A stretch of 64,000 bases of DNA from Myxococcota bacterium (GTDB lineage Bacteria; Myxococcota_A; UBA796; JAFGLY01): contig JAJRWT010000089.1 of NCBI GenBank assembly GCA_024276675.1, positions 57,413 to 121,412 on the forward strand. The letters run 5' to 3'. Shown here piece after piece: positions 42,737 through 52,501 of the stretch (position 1 is the stretch's first letter; the number at the start of each line of letters is the position of its first letter). A program made the translations under genes and the position numbers. The notes beneath the pieces are model-generated. The model had not been told where the DNA came from. It ran no database searches and worked only from the letters and a program-made list of their open reading frames with translations.

Positions 42737-45328
42737 TCAGGAGCGCCTTCGATAGCCGGGCCTGCGGGGGCCATTGGCCAGGCGGGCAGCGCGTTTTTCG
42801 AGAAGTTCCAGGGCTTGGTCAAGGGTCAGTTCATCCGGGGATGCGTTCTTTGGCAGGGAAGCATTGATTCTTCCATCGGTCACATAGGGGCCGTATCTTC
42901 CTGAGCGCAGGAGAATGCTATCCCCGGAATCCGGGTGCTTGCCCATCACCCTGGATGGGCCCCTGCCGGAGTGATGACGTTTTCCAGTGGGGGCATCCAG
43001 AATGGCCACCGCCCGCTCCAGGGTGATATCCAACAGGTTTCCGCCATTTCCGATGGAGCGGGTCTTGTTCCCGCACTTCAAGTAGGGACCATACCTTCCG
43101 TTGGAGGCGATGACGGTTTCCCCGGTCCTGGGATGCTTTCCCAGACGCCTCGGTAGGCTAAGGAGCCCAAGAGCAGTGTCCAGGTCCACGTTTTCTGGGT
43201 TCATTCCCTTCAGCAGGCCGGCGCGGGATGGTTTTCGGCGCCCTTCCTTTTCGCCAAGTTGAACGTAGAACCCAAATGGCCCGTTGCACAGATTCACGGG
43301 CTTGCCGGATTCCGGGTCCAGGCCGAGTTCCCTTGGCCATTGCTTTGATTGCTCCAGCATTCCACGGGCGACTGTCTCGTTCATTTCGTCTGGTGGCATG
43401 TTGTCTGGAATATCGGCCCTGATGTCCCCCTTGGACAGATATGCACCGAAACGGCCAACTCTGGCGACGATGGGTTCGGTATCGGATCCAGAGAGCGTCC
43501 CTGTGATGGGGATGGTGCAAATCTGTCGTGCATCCACCTGGGCCAGGGCAGCCTCCAGTCGAGCCTTGAGGCCTGGACCCTCCGATCCCATGTAGAAGGC
43601 GCGCAGGTACTTGACAGGGTCTTGCTCCCCCATGGCAATCCGGTCCAACTCGTCTTCCATGTGGGCTGTGAAGGCGTAGTCCACCAGGTCGGAGAGCGTG
43701 GCGGAGAGGAGTTTCGTGACCGCTATTGCGGTGAATGTGGGGACGAGAGCGTTACCCTTCTTGAAGATATAGCCTCGGCGTTTGATCGTACTGATGATTG
43801 TGGCGTAGGTGCTGGGGCGGCCGATGCCCCGAGCCTCCAGTTCCTTTACCAGAGATGCTTCTGTCAGCCTTGGAGTCGGCTTTGTCTCGTGTTGTTGAGG
43901 TTCCAGGCTCTGCAAGGAAACACGTTGATTCAGTGACACCTTGGGGAGCGCCGTGGCGGATGGCTGGAGATGTTCGGTGTTTTCGTCCAGGTCTTCGATG
44001 TATGCGCGTCGAAAACCCGGGAAGGTGATGGTTTTTCCCCTGGCCTGGAATATCGCATCACCCACGGTGACCTGGATACGCGTGCGGGTTCCACGGGCGT
44101 CTTTCATCTGGCTGGCGAGTGTCCTCTTCCAGATGAGATCGTACAGCCTGCTCTCCTCGGGTGGAAGTACGGTTCGGGCCTGTTCCGGTGTCCGGAACTC
44201 GTCGCCCGCGGGCCTTATGGCTTCGTGGGCTTCCTGGGCTCCTTTTGATCTGGTTCGGTATACTCGTTTTTTCCTTGGCAGGAATTCGGCTCCGTAGAGA
44301 CACGAAATCGCCTGCCTCGATGCCTGCACGGCTTCGTCCGAGAGGGTGGTGGAGTCGGTCCGCATGTAGGTGATCCAGCCGTTTTCGTACAGGCGTTGGG
44401 CCACTCTCATCGTGCGGCTGGCTGACCAATGGCTCTTGCGGTTGGCTTCTTGTTGGAGTGTGCTGGTAGTAAATGGCGGAGCCGGACGTTCCCTGTACTT
44501 CCTTTCTTCCAGCCTGGTAACGGTGCCTGGAAGACCAACGAGTCTCTCCAGGAGGGATGTGCATGCGTGTTCGTCCAAGTGCAGGGCGGAAGATCTGGCT
44601 TTCAGTCTGCCGCTGGTGGGCTCGAAGTCATTGCTGGTGGCAATGGATTTCCCGCCGAGCTTGAGCAGGACCGCGGTGAAGGACCCCGGGTCCGTTGAAA
44701 AAACGGCACGAATATTCCAGAAACGGGCCCTACGAAATGCCATCCTGGAGCTTTCCCGCTCCACTATCAGGCGAACGGCCACGGATTGCACACGACCTGC
44801 ACTCAGACGCGGACGGATTTTCTTCCATAGAAGGGGGGAGACTTCGTAGCCGAACAGACGATCCAGTATGCGGCGTGCTTCTTGTGCCTTGACGATATGC
44901 TCGTCGATGGCGCGAGGCGCCTCCATGGCCTTTCTTATGGCCGGATCCGTGATCTCGTGGAAAACCAGTCGGAATACGGGAACACTGGGCTTGAGGACCT
45001 GCTGGAGATGCCATGAAATGGATTCGCCCTCTCTGTCTTCGTCGGTTGCCAGGTAGAGCTTTTCTGCCTTGGAGAGAAGGCTCCTGAGTTCCTTGACCTG
45101 CTCCTTTTTCCCGGAGGGTATGACATACAGGGGCGTGAAGTCGTTTTCGATGTCAACTCCCAGGCGTGCCCACGGGCGGGATTTGTAGGAGGCTGGTATC
45201 TCCGCGGCGTTCTGGGGCAGGTCGCGAATGTGACCAATGCTTGGCGCCACCAGGAAGTCCTCTCCGAGGAACTTGCTGATGGTCCTGGCCTTTGCCGGAG
45301 ATTCAACGATGACGAGGGATTTTCCCAT
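42737..45328 (-). CDS. topA: DNA topoisomerase I
   Basis: 863 residues from ATG 45328, where the product begins MGKSLVIVESPAKARTISKF; an in-frame ATG 13 codons earlier is possible. The TOPRIM domain has the acidic triad in ATDEDREGESISWHL, and the active-site Tyr is in WITYMRTDSTTLS. The C-terminal part has at least three topoisomerase C-terminal repeats (GKPVNLCNGPFGFYVQLGE, GRYGPYLKCG, GRYGPYVTDG) instead of the Cys4 zinc fingers of E. coli TopA, and a basic tail. It relaxes negative supercoils. Transcribed against dprA, divergent from xerC. Confidence 0.95.
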   Translation of the reverse strand: MGKSLVIVESPAKARTISKFLGEDFLVAPSIGHIRDLPQNAAEIPASYKSRPWARLGVDIENDFTPLYVIPSGKKEQVKELRSLLSKAEKLYLATDEDREGESISWHLQQVLKPSVPVFRLVFHEITDPAIRKAMEAPRAIDEHIVKAQEARRILDRLFGYEVSPLLWKKIRPRLSAGRVQSVAVRLIVERESSRMAFRRARFWNIRAVFSTDPGSFTAVLLKLGGKSIATSNDFEPTSGRLKARSSALHLDEHACTSLLERLVGLPGTVTRLEERKYRERPAPPFTTSTLQQEANRKSHWSASRTMRVAQRLYENGWITYMRTDSTTLSDEAVQASRQAISCLYGAEFLPRKKRVYRTRSKGAQEAHEAIRPAGDEFRTPEQARTVLPPEESRLYDLIWKRTLASQMKDARGTRTRIQVTVGDAIFQARGKTITFPGFRRAYIEDLDENTEHLQPSATALPKVSLNQRVSLQSLEPQQHETKPTPRLTEASLVKELEARGIGRPSTYATIISTIKRRGYIFKKGNALVPTFTAIAVTKLLSATLSDLVDYAFTAHMEDELDRIAMGEQDPVKYLRAFYMGSEGPGLKARLEAALAQVDARQICTIPITGTLSGSDTEPIVARVGRFGAYLSKGDIRADIPDNMPPDEMNETVARGMLEQSKQWPRELGLDPESGKPVNLCNGPFGFYVQLGEKEGRRKPSRAGLLKGMNPENVDLDTALGLLSLPRRLGKHPRTGETVIASNGRYGPYLKCGNKTRSIGNGGNLLDITLERAVAILDAPTGKRHHSGRGPSRVMGKHPDSGDSILLRSGRYGPYVTDGRINASLPKNASPDELTLDQALELLEKRAARLANGPRRPGYRRRS

Positions 45329-45689
45329 GTGGAGTTCTCGTGTAGGCTGGTCCCTGTGGCTACTCATCGACAGTGTGTAGACCATCGACCTCGGGGGCAG
45401 ACCATAGAAGCTCTGCTCGTGCTGTGCAAGTTCGTGGACATAAAAGTTGTCACAGGGCTGGCGGATTTTCCAAGTCTCGGAGTATCTGGAACAGCTTGCT
45501 GGAAACGCCTGTTTCATCTTGATAGTGTCGCGTCGTGGGTTTCGCTGGCAGGAGCGACCTGCTGCTGCGTTCACACTGCTCGGTGCAGGTAGTCCAACTT
45601 CTGGTCCAACTTGGCCGTGGTGCGGCCTGCAGCCAGCAGCAGTTGCCTGGTAGGACATATTATGAGCGGCTCTCGGAGATAGCACGAAG
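45329..45689. other. Intergenic region between topA and xerC
   Basis: 361 nt, divergent. No gene is supported. I see a direct repeat GTCCAACTT at 45592-45600 and 45604-45612 (period 12) that could bind a regulator of either gene. No convincing -35/-10 pair was found. Confidence 0.35.
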
Positions 45690-46646
45690 ATGTCACCAGA
45701 AAAAACCGGGCCCGGCGAACCCACTTTATTACTGGCCTACATGGAGGTACTTCGGGGCGAGCGTGGAGCCTCCGGCAACACGGTCAGGGCCTATCGGCAG
45801 GAACTGGAGTCGCTGTCTCGTTTCTTGGAAGGCAGGGGATCCAGTCTTCCCGAAGCCGACCTGTCCGCATTGAGGGCCTACCTGGCACGGCGAACAGGAG
45901 ACAGTAGGGCCACCAGGGCCCGCAGGCTCTCGGTGTTCAGGGGTTTCTACAGGTTTCTTCTCGAAAACGATCATCGTGACGACGACCCGACGCAACGTCT
46001 GAAAGCTCCACGTGTTCCGCCACATGTACCTTTTTTCGTCGACCAGAAGGAAGCGCAGCAGATGGTGGAAAACCCGAACCAGGCTGGATGGTACAAGGTA
46101 CGAAACAAGGCGCTCCTGGAACTGGCCTATGGTGCTGGACTGCGGGCATCCGAACTCGCTTCCCTGGACCGTCTCGATGTGGACACGGTTGAACGTGTGG
46201 TGCAAGTGCGGTGGGGTAAGGGCCGGAAGCATCGACGTGTGCCTTTTGGTCCTCCCGCCGCAAGAGCGCTGGATGCCTGGTTGGCCATTTGTAGTGGCGA
46301 GCCGTTGTTTCTCAATCGATTCGGGGGAAGGTTGTCGGTCCGTGCCGTGTATCGGATAGTCCGTGAGGCGGGTCTGAACAACGGAGTGGCCGGCGTACAT
46401 CCACATGTGCTACGGCATAGCTTTGCCACGCACCTGTTGGCCGGTGGGGCGGATCTGCGCTCAATTCAGGAGATGCTGGGCCACGCATCGCTATCCACCA
46501 CCCAGAGATACACACACGTTTCCATACAGCAACTCGTGGACCAGCATGCCGAAGCGCACCCCCACGGGAGAGTGCGCGAAACGGAGTTGGAAACTGGCAC
46601 TTCGAAAAAGGGCACGGCCGGGGAGGACAAAATTGACGACAAATGA
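45690..46646 (+). CDS. xerC: Tyrosine recombinase XerC
   Basis: 318 residues from ATG 45690. The N-terminal SAM-like domain has ASGNTVRAYRQELESLSRFL. The catalytic set is complete: Arg152 (GAGLRASEL), a Lys in the beta-hairpin (WGKGRKHRRVPF), His239 and Arg242 (HVLRHSFATHLL), His265 (LGHASLSTTQRY) and Tyr274 nucleophile. XerC with XerD resolves chromosome dimers at dif. The neighbourhood (hslV directly after, overlapping 14 nt) shows it is the housekeeping XerC, not a mobile-element integrase. The C-terminal ~35 residues are a charged extension. Confidence 0.92.
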   Translation: MSPEKTGPGEPTLLLAYMEVLRGERGASGNTVRAYRQELESLSRFLEGRGSSLPEADLSALRAYLARRTGDSRATRARRLSVFRGFYRFLLENDHRDDDPTQRLKAPRVPPHVPFFVDQKEAQQMVENPNQAGWYKVRNKALLELAYGAGLRASELASLDRLDVDTVERVVQVRWGKGRKHRRVPFGPPAARALDAWLAICSGEPLFLNRFGGRLSVRAVYRIVREAGLNNGVAGVHPHVLRHSFATHLLAGGADLRSIQEMLGHASLSTTQRYTHVSIQQLVDQHAEAHPHGRVRETELETGTSKKGTAGEDKIDDK

Positions 46647-47184
46647 AAGCTGGAGAGGCACCACGATAATCGGGATCAAGCGAGACGGAAGATGTGCCGT
46701 GGCCGGAGATGGCCAGGTGACGATGAACGATACTGTGGTCAAGGGCGGGGCCAAGAAGGTCAGAAGCATAGCAGGGGGGATCGTGGGGGGCTTTGCCGGA
46801 TCCACCGCGGACGCTTTCACCCTTTTTGATCGTTTCGAGGAAAAACTTCGAGAGCATCGTGGGCAGATCATCAGGGCCGCAGTGGAATTGGCCAGGGATT
46901 GGCGGCAGGATCGGGTGCTTCGCCGCCTGGAGGCCATGTTGTTGGTGGCCAACTCCCAGCATCTGCTGCTGATCACGGGAAATGGCGACGTACTCGAGAC
47001 CGATGACGGCGTAGCCGCCATAGGATCAGGCGGTCCCTATGCTCTGGCCGCAGCAAGGGCACTGCTCTCCAATACCCAACTCGGTGCAAGCGAAATTGCC
47101 CGGGAGGCTCTGCGGATAGCCTCTGGAATATGTGTCTACACCAACGACAGGATCATCGTTTTGGAAGCCGGAGGTTCAGAGTGA
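46633..47184 (+). CDS. hslV: HslV protease subunit with a short propeptide
   Basis: 183 residues from TTG 46633, which has GGGGAGG 6 nt upstream and overlaps xerC by 14 nt. It forms the peptidase ring of HslUV. The product begins MTTNESWRG and then TTIIGIKRDGRCAVAGDGQV. The standard HslV catalytic Thr corresponds to the Thr after Gly9, so a nine-residue propeptide must be removed. Further signatures are KKVRSIAGGIVGGFAGSTAD and AIGSGGPYALAAARALL. It overlaps hslU at GTGA. Confidence 0.92.
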   Translation: MTTNESWRGTTIIGIKRDGRCAVAGDGQVTMNDTVVKGGAKKVRSIAGGIVGGFAGSTADAFTLFDRFEEKLREHRGQIIRAAVELARDWRQDRVLRRLEAMLLVANSQHLLLITGNGDVLETDDGVAAIGSGGPYALAAARALLSNTQLGASEIAREALRIASGICVYTNDRIIVLEAGGSE

Positions 47185-48524
47185 AGGGCGTCAACCCCGT
47201 ACCAGAAAGCGTACTCACTCCTACACAGGTGGTGACAGAGCTGGATCGCTTCATCATCGGCCAGGAGCGAGCCAAGAGGGCCGTGGCCGTGGCCCTGAGG
47301 AACCGCGCTCGCAGGTTGGCCATCCACGAAGAATTTCGTGAGGAGATTACTCCGCGGAACATAATTTTGATCGGCCCCACCGGCTGTGGCAAGACCGAAA
47401 TCGCTCGCAGGGTATCCAGGTTGGCGGCAGCACCTTTCGTAAAGGTCGAAGCCAGTCGCTTTACCGAGGTGGGCTATGTGGGGCGCGACGTGGAATCCAT
47501 GGTCAGGGACCTGGTAGCCGACGCGGTGAAACTCGTGCGTAGAGAAACCATGAAGAAGAAGACCGACGAGGCCAGCAGGAAGGCTGAGGATCGCCTCCTC
47601 GACATTCTGTTGCCCCAGGCGCCAGGAGAGATCTCCGACAACTCTGCCAGCCGTGACAAGATGAGGTCCAGGCTCAGGGCCGGACTGCTGGACCAACAGA
47701 TCGTACAGGTAGAGCTTCAGATTCCTGTAGGAGGAATTCCCATCTTCGCCATGCCCGGGCAGGCCGAATCCGTCGAAAGTGCGGGAATAGGTTCCTTCCT
47801 GGAAAAGCTCATGCCGCACAAGTCGAAGACTCGGGAGATGCCCATTGCTGAAGCCCGAAAATTGTTCCTGGAGCAGGAATTGGAATCTCTGGTTACCGAG
47901 GCCGAAGTAGCCGACGATGCCATAAAGAGGGCGGAACAAGAAGGGATCATTTTTCTCGACGAAATCGACAAGATCGCAACAAGCGGACCAAAGCACGGGA
48001 CCGATGTATCAAGAGAGGGTGTCCAGAGAGACATTCTGCCCATCGTGGAGGGCAGTACCGTTCAGACCAGGTGGGGAACGGTTCGCACCGACCATGTGCT
48101 CTTCATCGCGGCCGGAGCATTTCACGTGAGTCGTCCATCTGATCTGATTCCGGAACTTCAGGGGCGGTTTCCAGTGCGGGTGGAGTTGGAGTCCCTTGAC
48201 AGGGTGGCCCTGCGGAGGATTCTGGTTGAACCGCACAACGCTCTGCTCAAACAGTACAAGGTGCTCATGGCCACCGAGGGAGTGGAGCTGGACTTCACCG
48301 ATGGAGCAATGGACCGAATTGCCGAGATCGCCTACGATGTCAACAGCAGGAGCGAAAATATCGGAGCAAGGCGACTTCAGACAATCATGGAGCGGCTCAT
48401 GGAAGAGATCGCCTTCGAGTCGTCTGGCTGGAGAGGTGCAAGGGTTCTGGTGGACCTGAACATGGTGGAGGAAAGGTTGGCAGATGTGGTATCCGATGTG
48501 GATCTTTCCAGGTTCATATTGTAG
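47181..48524 (+). CDS. hslU: HslU ATPase subunit
   Basis: 447 residues from GTG 47181 (GGAGG upstream, overlapping the hslV stop). AAA+ unfoldase of the HslUV protease: TELDRFIIGQERAKRAVAVA, Walker A GPTGCGKT (65-72), FTEVGYVGRDVESMVRDL, an intermediate I-domain (about 110-240), Walker B IIFLDEIDKIA and sensor-2 region SENIGARRLQTIMERL. The C-terminus ends RFIL, the hydrophobic tail that activates HslV. Length is as expected. Confidence 0.96.
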   Translation: MKGVNPVPESVLTPTQVVTELDRFIIGQERAKRAVAVALRNRARRLAIHEEFREEITPRNIILIGPTGCGKTEIARRVSRLAAAPFVKVEASRFTEVGYVGRDVESMVRDLVADAVKLVRRETMKKKTDEASRKAEDRLLDILLPQAPGEISDNSASRDKMRSRLRAGLLDQQIVQVELQIPVGGIPIFAMPGQAESVESAGIGSFLEKLMPHKSKTREMPIAEARKLFLEQELESLVTEAEVADDAIKRAEQEGIIFLDEIDKIATSGPKHGTDVSREGVQRDILPIVEGSTVQTRWGTVRTDHVLFIAAGAFHVSRPSDLIPELQGRFPVRVELESLDRVALRRILVEPHNALLKQYKVLMATEGVELDFTDGAMDRIAEIAYDVNSRSENIGARRLQTIMERLMEEIAFESSGWRGARVLVDLNMVEERLADVVSDVDLSRFIL

Positions 48525-48718
48525 ATATCTTGCTCCAGGAGCTGAAGTCCCTTCTCTGGGTCGGTGGTTCGCTCCCCGGCCCTTCCCAGCGAGTCCTGGG
48601 CGACGCTGGGTAGAACGAGTGGGAAACCTGGTGCCGGAATGCTTGTGAAAGTATCGGTTCGAGTGTAGAGTTTGCACGAAGAGTGAAGAATCCATCCACT
48701 CGATGAGGGAGAAACCAG

Positions 48719-49765
48719 TTGCAAGAAGACGCCAGGCAGGTTGAACTCTCCAGGCAGGAGATGGAGGCAATCGATGCCTTCCACGAGATCGCCGTATCGG
48801 GTGACTACTACGGTTTGCTGGGCGTTTCTCCAGATGCCAGCGAAGCCCATATCAGGCGTTCCTACTATGAGCTGTCCCGAGCGTGGCATCCGGATCGTTT
48901 CTATCGCCGAAACCTCGGGGAATACAAGGAAAAGCTGGAAAAGGTATTTATTGTCATCACGAGGGCCTACAGCGTACTCTCCAACGCCGAGGAACGTGCC
49001 CGTTACCACGAAGACAACAAGGAACTGATCTCTGCCAGTTTCAACGTTCCACGTCCCCATGTGCCGGCATCCCAGAACACCGTTTCAGATCTGGCCGAGG
49101 GCCTGACCTACGAGGTCAGCCTGGACCCTGACGCTCTAACGTCGGTCCCGAGTCCTTCCGAGCGGTCGGCTCATTCGCCACTCCGCAAGAAGAAGCGGCG
49201 TAGAGCAATCATCCCCGGACTTGAAAAACTACGCAGACAAGCTGCGGAACAGATCGCAAAGGGTCGGAGGCATCACCGAATTGCAGTCGCCGCGGCCGAG
49301 GAAGGCAATTGGATGAGAGCTTCGGCAGCGATGCATCTCGCCAGTCGATACGATACCGGCAACGCAGAATATCGCCGCATGGCAGAGGAATACCGGGTGA
49401 AGTCGCGGGAGCAGGCAGCCCAGCAAGCCATCCAGGCGGCCGAGAACGCCGAGTCCTACCACAATATCAAGGCGGCGATCTTCCACTACGAGAAGGCATG
49501 CAAGTGCGATCCCTCCAGTGGACTCCCCTTCTACAGGCTGGCGATGCTGAAGCAGCATGAAGGCGAAGATGAACACGTGGTCTTGAACCTCTTGAGGACC
49601 GCCTCCGAGAAGCAGCCCAAGACCACCCGCTATCGGCTGGCCCTGGCCAGCTATTACGCGGAGCGCAAGATGAAAGCCAACGCTCGAAGGGAGTACCAGG
49701 CGGTGTTGCAACTGGAGCCTGGTAACGACGAGGCCAAGAACGGTCTTCGCAAGGTCAGGTCATGA
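48719..49765 (+). CDS. DnaJ-domain protein with TPR-like C-terminus
   Basis: 348 residues from TTG 48719, chosen for the GAGGGAG site upstream. J domain at about 28-95: YYGLLGVSPDASEAHIRRSY, the HPD triad at 57-59 (AWHPDRF), then AYSVLSNAEERARYHED. A charged linker (RKKKRRRAIIPGLEKLRRQA) leads to helical TPR-like repeats (about 180-348), such as AAIFHYEKACKCDPSSGLPF and AVLQLEPGNDEAKNGL. It should stimulate a DnaK in the cytosol. It overlaps the lipoprotein gene downstream (ATGA), suggesting a shared process. Confidence 0.83.
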   Translation: MQEDARQVELSRQEMEAIDAFHEIAVSGDYYGLLGVSPDASEAHIRRSYYELSRAWHPDRFYRRNLGEYKEKLEKVFIVITRAYSVLSNAEERARYHEDNKELISASFNVPRPHVPASQNTVSDLAEGLTYEVSLDPDALTSVPSPSERSAHSPLRKKKRRRAIIPGLEKLRRQAAEQIAKGRRHHRIAVAAAEEGNWMRASAAMHLASRYDTGNAEYRRMAEEYRVKSREQAAQQAIQAAENAESYHNIKAAIFHYEKACKCDPSSGLPFYRLAMLKQHEGEDEHVVLNLLRTASEKQPKTTRYRLALASYYAERKMKANARREYQAVLQLEPGNDEAKNGLRKVRS

Positions 49766-52410
49766 GGACCGTGTTCATTCTCGTTATGGCACTGGGCCTG
49801 TTGGGCTGTCGCTCCGCCGGAGTAGACAGTGGGTCCGGGAGCACCGGGCAGGTCGGGGTCACCCAGATCAACACCCAGAACCAGCAGAACCTCCTATTCG
49901 AGCAGGTTCTCGGTGATGGGGCCACAGGTGATTATGCCATCTACAACGACCTTGTACACGCGGTGATCGACCAGTTGGGCCAGAATTCGTCCACCGGTAC
50001 CTCCCTGCAGCACTACTGGGCTCCCACCGGTGGAACGATTCTGGACTTTGGCGTGTGGGGAGGCGCCGACCAACTCGTCCAGATCTACCAGGTGTTGGAT
50101 TTCGACAACGACCTGCGAATCTCGTACGTTTCCATGGCTATGACAGCCGACGGCGAGTCCTTGATCCTGGATGGCTGGGTCCTCGATCCCGGGGGCAAGC
50201 TGGGGCTGGCTACCAATGATGCCGGATATGTCACGGGTTTGAACGTGATCACCACTTACGGAACGACCGCCGGAGAGCCCTGGATTGAGCTATCCACAAC
50301 GATAGTGAACAGAACGGGTTTCAGCCTGCAGATTGATGGCGTCTGCGACATGGTCATCTCTGATGGAAAGGGTCTCGATCCTTTCGTGCCGAGTCCCCAG
50401 TGGGGTTGGGACCTGCTGCCGTCGCAGCGAACTACCGTTCCGTGGGTCGTGTTCAGCGGAGACTACGAACCCGCCGCTTCCTACGCCTTCATCTCCACCG
50501 AACATGACTTCATGGATATCCTTGGCTTCGCCGACGACGACGGCCGACTACGTGCCATGGCGGTGGGGCCGGTCGCCAGTGAAGATGGGGCGTTGGCCAA
50601 CAACGAGACACGGACATGGACAAGAAAGCTACTGGTTCAAGCAGACAACTCCCCGGCGGGAGTTACCGGCGAACTGCTTTCGCTCATATCGGAACAGGAC
50701 AATTCCGCATATGTTTCGCTGGGCCTGGTGTACAGTTCGTTGCTGCACTGCCGTGTCAAGCAAGCCGCGGAGCCCGAGGCTGTCTTCTGGCGTTCGGATC
50801 CCGCTCGCTACGTGGGGAGCCAGGGCCAGATACTGGATGGTGCTCTCCTTCCCGTCTCTGCCAAGATGCTGACCTGGGCTGGCAGTGATGTGATGCTGCC
50901 CTGGGGAACCTACCGGGTCACCGTGGATGCATACGGCTACGAAACTCAGGAGTCATGGGTCCAGGTGGGCGATAGTTCCGAAGACCAGCTTTCCATCAGC
51001 CTTCAAGAACAGGACCTGGAGAGTCTGAAGGTGACCGTGGTCGATACCGACGGAGATCCGGTCGTGCTGCCATATCGGCTCACGCTCAAAGGATTGGGGG
51101 GGACGCCCGATCCTTCGCCCGCAGTAAAGGGTGATGGAGCCTATGCCGCCGGGAACCGGATCTGGCTGGGCTACTCCAGCATCGACCTGCTCATGCAACC
51201 TGGCAGCTACCAGGTCATCGCGTCTCGCGGCCCCTTGTACGAGGCCGCCGTACTGGATTTCAACGTCCCCGCAACCCATGACCTGGAACTGGTGCTCGGC
51301 AGCGAAGCTCTGGACAATGGCGGCTACATTGCCATCGACCCGGTGGTATCCACCAGGCTGTCGGCCCATGGCGGCAACACGATCTCCGAGTTGGCCCTGG
51401 CCCTGCAAGGCGAAGGCATCGACTTTTTCGTTCGTACCGAAGCGCAGCAGGCCCGTGCCTGGAACGACGGCCAGGCAGACTTGCCAGGAGCCACAGGAAT
51501 ACTGGGAACACTGGATGTTCCAAGAGTGGGTTCAAGAAGCGGAGACGGTTGGTACTGTGCCTTCCCCGTGTCCACCGACCTGCCCGGGCCTGGAGTGAAG
51601 CCCGCTGTCTGGCTGGATCTCAGCCAGGAGGCCGGCGCGCAGTTCACGGCAATCCTCGCTCCCTGGGCCAAGGGCACCGTCGGCTATGGAACAGGGCTCT
51701 TTTCCGCCCATGGCTTCGACAGCTCCCTGGGATTGCTGAATTCTGAAAACAGCTTCCTCTTCACCGAGAGCGAACAGGGCAGCACGCTGCTGGACTTCGA
51801 TGCCATCGAGATCATGAGCGTACGTTCTCCCTGGGATACCGGCTCCATGGTCGAAGACTGGTTTGCATTCCTGGATGCTGGCTTCCCGCTCATGCCCATA
51901 GCATCGTCCTCCGTGGCCTACCTGGAGTATGACAGGCCCGGAGCGGCTCGGACCATGCTCCTGGTGGAAGGCGAGACCACGGAAAGCACCGTGGCCAAGG
52001 CAGGTGACCAAGGCCAGGGCTATGTCACCAGCGGTCCTGTGATCCAGTTCACCGTTCAGACGGACGAAGAAGAAGCTCTGCCTGGCGGAACGCTCACGAC
52101 ATCCGACGGTCGGGTGACCGTGAACGTGGTGGTGAGCGCACCCACCTGGGTCCCGGTGGAACGTGTGCGCATATGGGCCAATTCCGACGTGGTTCGCCAG
52201 TGGGACACCGACGAGACCTCGCAGGAGCGAATATCGGAGTCGGTGCCTCTCATGATGCCGCAAGGGGGATGGATCGTGGTAGACGCCGGAAGGGCGGGTC
52301 GCGAGCCCGAGCCTCCTTTCGCATATGTCTACCCGGACATGCCTTCCTATGCCATCACGGCTCCCGTTCTGGTGGAGGTGGACCAAACGGAAGACACTGC
52401 GGTGCCGTGA
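49762..52410 (+). CDS. Large lipoprotein with a degenerate PHP/CehA-like domain
   Basis: 882 residues. Lipoprotein signal with lipobox LGLLGC (Cys16). The first ~480 residues are beta-rich, containing Carboxypeptidase-regulatory-like strands (GTYRVTVDAYGYETQESWVQ). From about 520 the plan of the CehA/McbA PHP phosphoesterase family appears: GGYIAIDPVVSTRLSAHGGN followed by LALALQGEGIDFFVRTEAQ, and near 700 WFAFLDAGFPLMPIASSSVA then DRPGAARTMLLV. Where active relatives have DxHxH, TDH and SDSH metal ligands, this protein has DPVVS, TEAQ and SSSVA. It therefore cannot bind metals as they do. It overlaps the DnaJ-TPR gene. A structural or binding role on the outer membrane is inferred. Confidence 0.72.
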   Translation: MRTVFILVMALGLLGCRSAGVDSGSGSTGQVGVTQINTQNQQNLLFEQVLGDGATGDYAIYNDLVHAVIDQLGQNSSTGTSLQHYWAPTGGTILDFGVWGGADQLVQIYQVLDFDNDLRISYVSMAMTADGESLILDGWVLDPGGKLGLATNDAGYVTGLNVITTYGTTAGEPWIELSTTIVNRTGFSLQIDGVCDMVISDGKGLDPFVPSPQWGWDLLPSQRTTVPWVVFSGDYEPAASYAFISTEHDFMDILGFADDDGRLRAMAVGPVASEDGALANNETRTWTRKLLVQADNSPAGVTGELLSLISEQDNSAYVSLGLVYSSLLHCRVKQAAEPEAVFWRSDPARYVGSQGQILDGALLPVSAKMLTWAGSDVMLPWGTYRVTVDAYGYETQESWVQVGDSSEDQLSISLQEQDLESLKVTVVDTDGDPVVLPYRLTLKGLGGTPDPSPAVKGDGAYAAGNRIWLGYSSIDLLMQPGSYQVIASRGPLYEAAVLDFNVPATHDLELVLGSEALDNGGYIAIDPVVSTRLSAHGGNTISELALALQGEGIDFFVRTEAQQARAWNDGQADLPGATGILGTLDVPRVGSRSGDGWYCAFPVSTDLPGPGVKPAVWLDLSQEAGAQFTAILAPWAKGTVGYGTGLFSAHGFDSSLGLLNSENSFLFTESEQGSTLLDFDAIEIMSVRSPWDTGSMVEDWFAFLDAGFPLMPIASSSVAYLEYDRPGAARTMLLVEGETTESTVAKAGDQGQGYVTSGPVIQFTVQTDEEEALPGGTLTTSDGRVTVNVVVSAPTWVPVERVRIWANSDVVRQWDTDETSQERISESVPLMMPQGGWIVVDAGRAGREPEPPFAYVYPDMPSYAITAPVLVEVDQTEDTAVP

Positions 52411-52460
52411 CGGTTTGTTTCTACTCTGGCCTCCACGCGGCAACTCATCCGCATTCGATG

Positions 52461-52489
52461 TTGACACCTCTTCGGTACAACGATATCTG
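52461..52489 (+). promoter_or_regulatory. Promoter candidate for tRNA-Lys/tRNA-Glu
   Basis: TTGACA at 52461-52466, 17-nt spacer, TATCTG at 52484-52489. The -35 is perfect and the -10 is weak. Transcription would start about 6 nt before tRNA-Lys. Confidence 0.5.
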
Positions 52490-52501
52490 GGCGTCAGGTG
52501 C

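Noticed and set aside
45690..46646. Mobile-element integrase
   Set aside because: The tyrosine recombinase lies in the conserved topA-xerC-hslVU setting with no att sites or cargo, so it is housekeeping XerC.
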